NCBI GenBank assembly: GCA_021732965.1
Contig: JAKFVZ010000495.1
Location: forward strand, 1-11,930
DNA: 11,930 nucleotides
DNA from: Reyranella sp.
Lineage (GTDB): Bacteria; Pseudomonadota; Alphaproteobacteria; Reyranellales; Reyranellaceae
Direction of reading: 5' to 3'
Below, one piece after another: positions 7,688-11,930 of the stretch. Numbering within the stretch: position 1 is the stretch's first letter; each line of letters starts with the position of its first letter. The notes beneath the pieces are model-generated. The model worked only from the letters and a program-made list of their open reading frames with translations, searched no databases and was not told the DNA's origin. The position numbers and the translations under genes were made by a program.

Positions 7688-7752
7688 AGTGCTCCCTCCC
7701 GCATTGGGCGCCGAGCTTAGCATCCCCGGGGTGCTTGGGGCGTTATGCACCT

Positions 7753-7974
7753 ATGCCCTCGACCGTCATCCGCTCGTACCTATACGATCGCCGTCGGCGG
7801 GCGCTCGATATCGTCTTCCAGTCGCGTCGCCGCTACACCTATCTCGGCGTGCCGGAAGAGACCTACGACGCGATGAAGGCGGCTTTCTCCAAGGGCGAGT
7901 TCTTCAACCGGCACATCCGCGACCACTTTACCTTCGAGCGCAACGGCGAAGAAGCGGCGGCTGGTCTTTCCTGA
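7753..7974 (+). CDS. KTSC domain-containing protein
   Basis: Small soluble protein of 73 residues made up almost entirely of a KTSC domain (PF13619), a fold also found at the C-terminus of some lysyl-tRNA synthetases. Its biochemical role is not established. The characteristic features are MPSTVIRSYLYD at the start, the strand pair IVFQSRRRYTYLGVPEE, and the closing KAAFSKGEFFNRHIRD. ATG 7753 is chosen because family members begin MPSTVI; TTG 7735 would add six residues and is unlikely. No strong Shine-Dalgarno is seen. The gene diverges from the DUF898-like gene, and the 65-bp space between them must hold both promoters. It ends 51 bp before the TTT receptor gene. Confidence 0.88.
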   Translation: MPSTVIRSYLYDRRRRALDIVFQSRRRYTYLGVPEETYDAMKAAFSKGEFFNRHIRDHFTFERNGEEAAAGLS

Positions 7975-8009
7975 CGCTTGGTGTAGCCTTCCCGGCAAAA
8001 CAAGTGCCT

Positions 8010-8016
8010 GGGAGGG
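8010..8016 (+). promoter_or_regulatory. Shine-Dalgarno of the TTT receptor gene
   Basis: GGGAGGG lies about ten bases before ATG 8026, one of the two clearest ribosome binding sites in the window, and settles the start. Confidence 0.7.
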
Positions 8017-8025
8017 CAGACGACC

Positions 8026-9021
8026 ATGGACAACCGCAGGAAGAATCCGGCGAAGGTCGGACGGCGTCTTTTTCTCGGCGGCACGGCTGCCGGCCTCGTC
8101 GCGGCGCCGGCCATCGTGTCGGCGCAGGGCGACTGGCCGAACAAGCAGATCCGCGTCGTCATTCCCTATCCGCCGGGCGGGCCGTCCGACGTCACGACAC
8201 GCATCGTGCTGGAGCGCGCCGGATCGATCCTGGGACAGAGCATCCTGTTCGACAACAAGGCGGGCGCCAGCGGCGCGATCGGCGCCGAGCACGTCATCAA
8301 GAGCGCGCCCGCCGACGGCTACACCTTCCTGACCACGACCACGGCGATGGTCTGCATCACCGAGCATCTGCAGCCGCTGCCCTACGATACGTCCAGGGAC
8401 CTCGTTGCGGTGGCGCGCACCGCGACCTCGTGGATGGGCATGGGCATCAACCCGCAGGTGCCGGCGAACAACCTCCAGGAGTTCATCGCCTGCGCCAAGG
8501 CCAATCCCGGCAAGATCAACTTCGGCTCGGCGGGTCTCGCCACCATCACCCAGCTCTACGGCGAGATCTTCAACATCGAGGCCGGCGTGAAGATGGTGCA
8601 TGTGCCCTACAAGGGCAGCGCGCCGGCGACCAACGACCTGCTGGCCGGCCAGATCCAGGTGCAGTTCGATCCGACCACGCTCCCGCACATCGCCGCCGGG
8701 CGCCTGAAGTGCTTCGCCGTGCTGGGCGAGAAGCGCTGGCCGGGCAAGCCGGACGTGCCGACCCTGAAGGAGCAGGGCCTGGGCAAGATCGGCGGCGATG
8801 CCTGGTACGGCATCGTGGCTGCCAAGGGTACGCCGCAGGCGGCCATCGACAGGATGGCCTCCGCGATCGGCGAGGCGCTCAAGGACCCGGCGCTGAACGA
8901 AAGGCTGGTAGCCAGCGGCAACTATTCGAGCTTCCAGGACACGAAGACCTTCCAGGCGACGATCGAGCGGGAACGCGTGTCGTTCGGCGAGATCATCCGG
9001 AAGGCCGACATCAAGGTCTGA
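8026..9021 (+). CDS. Bug/TTT-family extracytoplasmic solute-binding protein
   Basis: Periplasmic substrate-binding protein of the Bug (TctC-like, tripartite tricarboxylate transporter) family, 331 residues, the usual size. It is expected to capture a carboxylate or other small organic acid; no substrate can be deduced. The N-terminus carries a twin-arginine-type signal: RRLFLGG at 13-19, hydrophobic stretch to about 30, and a likely cleavage after VSA at 33, before QGDWP. Family motifs follow: IRVVIPYPPGGPSD (42-55, substrate-carboxylate loop), a GKINFGSAG segment, and VHVPYKGSAPATNDLLAGQI. No TctA/TctB membrane genes occur in the window, so this is an orphan receptor, as is common where Bug genes have expanded. 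GGGAGGG (8010-8016) lies about ten bases before ATG 8026. The VOC gene begins 33 bp after its stop, so the two may form an operon. Confidence 0.93.
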   Translation: MDNRRKNPAKVGRRLFLGGTAAGLVAAPAIVSAQGDWPNKQIRVVIPYPPGGPSDVTTRIVLERAGSILGQSILFDNKAGASGAIGAEHVIKSAPADGYTFLTTTTAMVCITEHLQPLPYDTSRDLVAVARTATSWMGMGINPQVPANNLQEFIACAKANPGKINFGSAGLATITQLYGEIFNIEAGVKMVHVPYKGSAPATNDLLAGQIQVQFDPTTLPHIAAGRLKCFAVLGEKRWPGKPDVPTLKEQGLGKIGGDAWYGIVAAKGTPQAAIDRMASAIGEALKDPALNERLVASGNYSSFQDTKTFQATIERERVSFGEIIRKADIKV

Positions 9022-9040
9022 GAGTATACTGGAGCCGGTT

Positions 9041-9048
9041 GAGGAGAG
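9041..9048 (+). promoter_or_regulatory. Shine-Dalgarno of the VOC gene
   Basis: GAGGAGAG with its core ending about seven to eight bases before ATG 9055; it favours that ATG over TTG 9049, which would sit directly against it. Confidence 0.65.
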
Positions 9049-9054
9049 TTGAAG

Positions 9055-10002
9055 ATGACCAAGCCGGAAACCAGGACGTACGACCGCAGCGCCGAGGACC
9101 TCGGCAACATCGTGGCGCTGGAGCACGTCAATCTCGGGATCGCCGACCAGGGGCTGGCGACGGTCTTCTACATGAGCGGGCTCGGTCTCACGCGCGATCC
9201 CTACATGATGACCAGCATCGACAATATGTGGGTCAATGTCGGGCGCAGCCAGTTCCACCTGCCGACGATGGCCAGGGCGCAGCGTCTGCGCGGACGGGTC
9301 GGGCTCGTGATCCCCGACCGCGAGGCCCTGCTGCAGCGGCTCGGGCGGGTGAAGGGCATGCTGGGCGACACGCGCTTTGCCTTCGTGGAGCACGAGGACC
9401 ATGTCGAGACGACCTGCCCCTGGGGCAACCGGATCCTCTGTCACGATCCGTCGTCGCGCTTCGACGGCATGGGGCTGGGCATGGCCTATGTCGAATTCGA
9501 CGTGCCACGCGATACGGCCAACGGCATTGCCGGCTTCTATCGCGACGTGTTCGCGACCGGTGCGCGCGTTGAAGGAGGGGCGGCGCATGTTTCGGTCGGG
9601 ATCGGGCAGGAGCTGATTTTCCGCGAGGGCGATGCAGCGGCCGCGGCCTATGACGGGCACCATATCCAGGTCTACGTCGCGAACTTCTCCGGCCCGCACG
9701 GGCGGCTGGTCGAGCGCGGCCTGCTGACCGAGGAAAGCAACCAGCACCAGTATCGCTTCCAGCGGATCGCCGATCCGACGACCGGCAAGGCGCTGTTCGA
9801 GATCGAGCACGAGATCCGCAGCCTGCGACATCCGCTGCATGCGCGGCCGCTGGTCAACCGAAACCCGTTGCAGACCAATCGTGCGTATGTCCCGGGGCGC
9901 GACGCCTGGGTTCCCGAGCCGACATTGCCGGAGATGGACGATCCGAGGATCGAGATGCGCCGCAAGCGCTTCGAGGAAGCGACGCGGCGGGCAGCTGAGT
10001 AA
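9055..10002 (+). CDS. VOC-superfamily protein with two glyoxalase/extradiol-like modules
   Basis: Predicted soluble metalloenzyme of the vicinal oxygen chelate superfamily (glyoxalase I, extradiol dioxygenases), 315 residues. The first module (about 19-130) opens with IVALEHVNLGIAD, where His24 is a plausible metal ligand, and includes QFHLP (66-70) and CPWGNRILCHDP. The second module (about 141-255) opens LGMAYVEFDVP and includes GHHIQVYV (201-208) and ALFEIEHEIRSL, where Glu249 or Glu251 could close the metal site. The final 60 residues are charged and probably extend outside the fold. Which module binds metal, and the reaction, cannot be told by eye. The start is ATG 9055 because GAGGAGAG (9041-9048) is well placed; TTG 9049 is the alternative. 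It follows a TTT receptor by 33 bp, and its TAA overlaps the next gene's ATG (TAATG), indicating translational coupling. Confidence 0.88.
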   Translation: MTKPETRTYDRSAEDLGNIVALEHVNLGIADQGLATVFYMSGLGLTRDPYMMTSIDNMWVNVGRSQFHLPTMARAQRLRGRVGLVIPDREALLQRLGRVKGMLGDTRFAFVEHEDHVETTCPWGNRILCHDPSSRFDGMGLGMAYVEFDVPRDTANGIAGFYRDVFATGARVEGGAAHVSVGIGQELIFREGDAAAAAYDGHHIQVYVANFSGPHGRLVERGLLTEESNQHQYRFQRIADPTTGKALFEIEHEIRSLRHPLHARPLVNRNPLQTNRAYVPGRDAWVPEPTLPEMDDPRIEMRRKRFEEATRRAAE

Positions 10003-10250
10003 TGCTGGGCCTGGTTTTGCGGATCGTGGGCTTCGGCCTGCTCGGCTTCGTCGTGACTCCCATCGTCGTCGGGATCACGGTTCTCGTCCTCGCGTACAGT
10101 CTGGATTCCCGCTGCGGTACGCCGGGCGATTCCGGCGGCTGTGAGATGGGAGTGGCATCCATCGCCATCGCCTCGGCGCTGCCGGGCCTGGCGATCGGCG
10201 TCGGCTTCGCGCTGTATCGGCATTTCCGGAAGAAGCGCGTGAAGCCGTGA
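10002..10250 (+). CDS. Small two-helix membrane protein, hypothetical
   Basis: I do not recognise a family. The product is 82 residues with two hydrophobic helices (about 7-33 and 50-72) joined by a short polar loop containing two cysteines, Cys38 and Cys47 (SRCGTPGDSGGCEMG). The C-terminal tail RHFRKKRVKP is strongly basic, so by the positive-inside rule both ends should be cytoplasmic and the loop periplasmic, where the cysteines could form a disulfide. The ATG overlaps the VOC stop (TAATG at 10000-10004), and its own TGA overlaps the next gene's GTG (GTGA at 10247-10250). Both overlaps argue for real, coupled translation and support the call despite the short length. Function unknown. Confidence 0.75.
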   Translation: MLGLVLRIVGFGLLGFVVTPIVVGITVLVLAYSLDSRCGTPGDSGGCEMGVASIAIASALPGLAIGVGFALYRHFRKKRVKP

Positions 10251-10963
10251 CGGTCGCCGACTCTTCGGCCTTCGACAAGCTCAGGGCGCGTATCCAGGCG
10301 CTGCGCGCCAAGACCATCGACAACGGCTGCACCGAGGGCGAGGCGCTGGCGGCGGCGGCCAAGGTCGCGGAACTGCTCGATCGCTACGAGCTTTCGCTCA
10401 TGGATGTCGAGATCCGCGAGACCCAGTGCGAGGAGCGGGTCTACGAGACCCATCTCAAGAAGCGCATCCCGATCGACGAATGCATCGGCGCCATCGCCGC
10501 CTTCTGCGACTGCCGCGTCTGGCGCGAGAAGAACGCGGCCGGCGAGGCGCGCTATGTCTTCTTCGGCCTGCCGGCCGACGTCGAGGTGGCGCACTACCTG
10601 ACCGAGCTGATCGATGGTGCGGTTCGCGCCGAACTCGGACGCTACAAGGTCTCGGCCGGGTACAAGCGCTTCATGCATCAGGAGCGGCACATGGCCAACG
10701 CGTCCTTCACGCTCGGGATGTGCGCGTCCATCGCCGACCGGCTGGTGGCGATGAAGGCGGAGCGGGACAGGGTGATCCGAAGCACCGGCCGCGGGCTCGT
10801 CGTGCTCAAGGCCGCCGTCGTCGATACCGAACTCGAGAGGCTCGGATTGAAGCTATGGACCGTGGAAGCGGGGCCGGGGCGCTTCATCTCGCCCGATGCC
10901 TACGATGCCGGCGGCATCGCGGGCGGAGCGGTATCCCTCAACCCTGCGATCCGTCGGAAGTAG
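10247..10963 (+). CDS. DUF2786 domain-containing protein (with DUF7168-like C-terminal part)
   Basis: Soluble protein of 238 residues. The N-terminal 9-55 region (KLRARIQALRAKTIDNGCTE followed by GEALAAAAKVAELLDRYELS) is a typical DUF2786 helical domain. The remainder, from about 62, with an ETHLKKRIPIDECIGAIAAFCDC stretch (positions about 67-89) and a helical KRFMHQERHMANASF region, fits the DUF7168 segment commonly attached to it. The biochemical function is not known; related proteins occur in phages and bacterial chromosomes. The start is GTG 10247, overlapping the preceding TGA by four bases, so translation is probably coupled. The gene ends at TAG 10961-10963, six bases before the stop of the convergent GMC oxidoreductase gene, leaving no room for a separate terminator between them. 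Confidence 0.88.
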   Translation: MTVADSSAFDKLRARIQALRAKTIDNGCTEGEALAAAAKVAELLDRYELSLMDVEIRETQCEERVYETHLKKRIPIDECIGAIAAFCDCRVWREKNAAGEARYVFFGLPADVEVAHYLTELIDGAVRAELGRYKVSAGYKRFMHQERHMANASFTLGMCASIADRLVAMKAERDRVIRSTGRGLVVLKAAVVDTELERLGLKLWTVEAGPGRFISPDAYDAGGIAGGAVSLNPAIRRK

Positions 10964-10969
10964 GCTTAC

Positions 10970-11930
10970 TCAGCCTGCCGCAGCGGCGCGGACCATGTCG
11001 GCGCACTTCTCGCCGATCATGATGGCGGGAGCATTTGTGTTGCCGGCGACGATCGACGGCATGATCGAGGCGTCGGCCACGCGCAGACCTGAGATGCCGT
11101 GGACCCGGAGCTGCGGGTCGACCACGGCGTCGACCTCGTGGCCCATGCGGCAGGTGCCCACGGGGTGAAGGTTGGAGACGCCGCGGGCGCGGATATCCGC
11201 CTTGAGGTCGGCGTCGCTGGTGACGTTTGCCCCGGGCAGGATCTCCTCGACGATGAAGGGTTTTAGCGCCGGCTGGCGGGCGATCTCACGGCAGATCCGC
11301 ATGCCGTGCAGGAGGGCGTCGAAGTCGGAGGCGTTCTTCAGGAAGTTGAACTTGATCTCCGGCGCGGCGAGCGGGTCGGCGGACTTCAGCCGCACCGTGC
11401 CGCGTCCCGACGGCGTCAGGTGGACGGGGCTCAAGCCAAACGCCGAGAAGGGCTGTGGAATGATGCCGGTCTTGTTCCGGTCCTTGATCGCCCAGGCGAA
11501 CATGTTGATCTGCAGGTCGGGCCGCTCCAGCCGCCTGTCGCTGCGCACCAGCGCGCCGACGAACAGGCCCATGCTGGCCAGCGGTCCGGTGCGGCCGAAC
11601 GCGTACTGCGCCGCCGCCATCAGCCGGCGCGGCAGGCTGAGCGTCAGGTCGTTCATGGTGACGGGCTGGCTGCAGCGATAGGCGATGTAGGTGTTGAAAT
11701 GGTCGTGCAGATGGCTGCCGACGCCCGGCATGTCGCGCACGACGTCGATGCCGTGCTGCTTCAGGTGTTCGGCCGGCCCGAGCCCCGACAGCATCAGCAA
11801 CTGCGGCGAGCCATAGACGCCCCCCGAAACGATCACCTCGCGTCTGGCATGAGCGCGGACGATGCCTCGGGGCGTGCGATACTCGACGCCCGTGGCGCAC
11901 CGTTCTCGATCAGCACCTTGGTGGCATGCG
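10970..11930 (-). CDS. GMC-family FAD oxidoreductase (choline dehydrogenase-like), C-terminal part with an apparent frameshift
   Basis: FAD-dependent alcohol/choline-type dehydrogenase of the glucose-methanol-choline family; the N-terminal FAD-binding half lies beyond the right edge. The intact frame runs leftwards from about 11897 to TGA at 10970-10972. It holds the GMC signature SGGVYGSPQLLMLSGLG (11824 downwards), GVGSHLHDHF, and the C-terminal GMC domain with NLHPVGTCRMG (probable catalytic His codon 11165-11167) and AGNTNAP (catalytic Asn). Upstream of 11898 the frame changes. Bases 11928-11899 encode HATKVLIENG, while bases below 11897 encode CATGVEYRTPRG. The family pattern would be IENGRATGVEY, so one base seems to be missing between 11898 and 11899. 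This is either a genuine pseudogene lesion or a sequencing/assembly error. GTG 11836 would be an artificial start inside the conserved signature. Substrate unknown. Confidence 0.85.
   Translation of the reverse strand, partial: ACHQGADRERCATGVEYRTPRGIVRAHARREVIVSGGVYGSPQLLMLSGLGPAEHLKQHGIDVVRDMPGVGSHLHDHFNTYIAYRCSQPVTMNDLTLSLPRRLMAAAQYAFGRTGPLASMGLFVGALVRSDRRLERPDLQINMFAWAIKDRNKTGIIPQPFSAFGLSPVHLTPSGRGTVRLKSADPLAAPEIKFNFLKNASDFDALLHGMRICREIARQPALKPFIVEEILPGANVTSDADLKADIRARGVSNLHPVGTCRMGHEVDAVVDPQLRVHGISGLRVADASIMPSIVAGNTNAPAIMIGEKCADMVRAAAAG

Noticed and set aside
9025..9030. TATACT, a possible -10 box before the VOC gene, within the palindrome AGTATACT
   Set aside because: No convincing -35 element (TTGAC-like) lies 16-18 bases upstream, and the spacing to the TTT gene is small enough for co-transcription.
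7665..9572. 635-codon open frame on the + strand
   Set aside because: It lies in another frame of the TTT and VOC genes, is very rich in Arg and Gly, and shows no domain.
7780..9840. 686-codon open frame on the - strand across the KTSC, TTT and VOC genes
   Set aside because: It is antisense to genes with clear family motifs and good ribosome binding sites; its His/Arg/Gly-rich, low-complexity translation is typical of an antisense frame in GC-rich DNA.
11834..11836. GTG 11836 as the true start of a short GMC-type protein
   Set aside because: It lies inside the conserved segment ARREVIVSGG; the protein clearly continues upstream, although in a shifted frame, so this is not a natural start.

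Overview
The window is a GC-rich, gene-dense stretch of chromosome from an alphaproteobacterium. The order amiC-type amidase, mrcA/PBP1A, prfB is typical of Alphaproteobacteria. The accessory genes (an orphan Bug/TTT binding protein, an LLM flavin monooxygenase, a GMC oxidoreductase, a KTSC protein) suggest a soil or freshwater Rhodospirillales/Reyranella-like lineage. That placement is inferred from gene content and protein style; no rRNA or tRNA gene is present to confirm it. No mobile element, CRISPR array or RNA gene was found, and no gene-free stretch exceeds 100 bases.

Left part (1-4202): a conserved housekeeping block on the + strand. It holds the C-terminal half of a periplasmic N-acetylmuramoyl-L-alanine amidase, a complete bifunctional penicillin-binding protein 1A, and peptide chain release factor 2. 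RF2 is encoded in two frames joined by a programmed +1 frameshift at an in-frame TGA (3149-3151), so a search for single-frame ORFs misses its first 23 codons.

Middle part (4219-7687): a 69-residue hypothetical protein, a two-component-type (NtaA/SnaA/DszA) flavin monooxygenase and an MFS transporter on the + strand. A DUF898-like membrane protein follows on the - strand and overlaps the transporter's 3' end by 17 bp. The transporter's only conventional start lies inside its first membrane helix; an ATC with a Shine-Dalgarno-like GGAG upstream is a candidate true start.

Right part (7753-11930): a KTSC-domain protein diverges from the DUF898-like gene. Then come a Tat-type Bug/TTT solute-binding protein and a two-domain VOC (glyoxalase/extradiol-like) protein with a good ribosome binding site. 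The VOC gene is followed by a tightly coupled chain (stop/start overlaps TAATG and GTGA) of a two-helix small membrane protein and a DUF2786 protein. Convergent to this, and running off the right edge, is the C-terminal part of a GMC-family flavin oxidoreductase (choline dehydrogenase-like). Its reading frame appears broken by a one-base deletion near 11898.

The LLM monooxygenase, MFS permease, TTT binding protein, VOC protein and GMC oxidoreductase fit uptake and oxidative catabolism of small organic compounds; no substrate can be read from the sequence. No clearly new multi-gene system is evident. The observations most worth checking are the RF2 recoding site, the possible ATC start, the frameshifted GMC gene, the coupled VOC/small membrane protein/DUF2786 trio, and the internally repeated DUF898-like protein.
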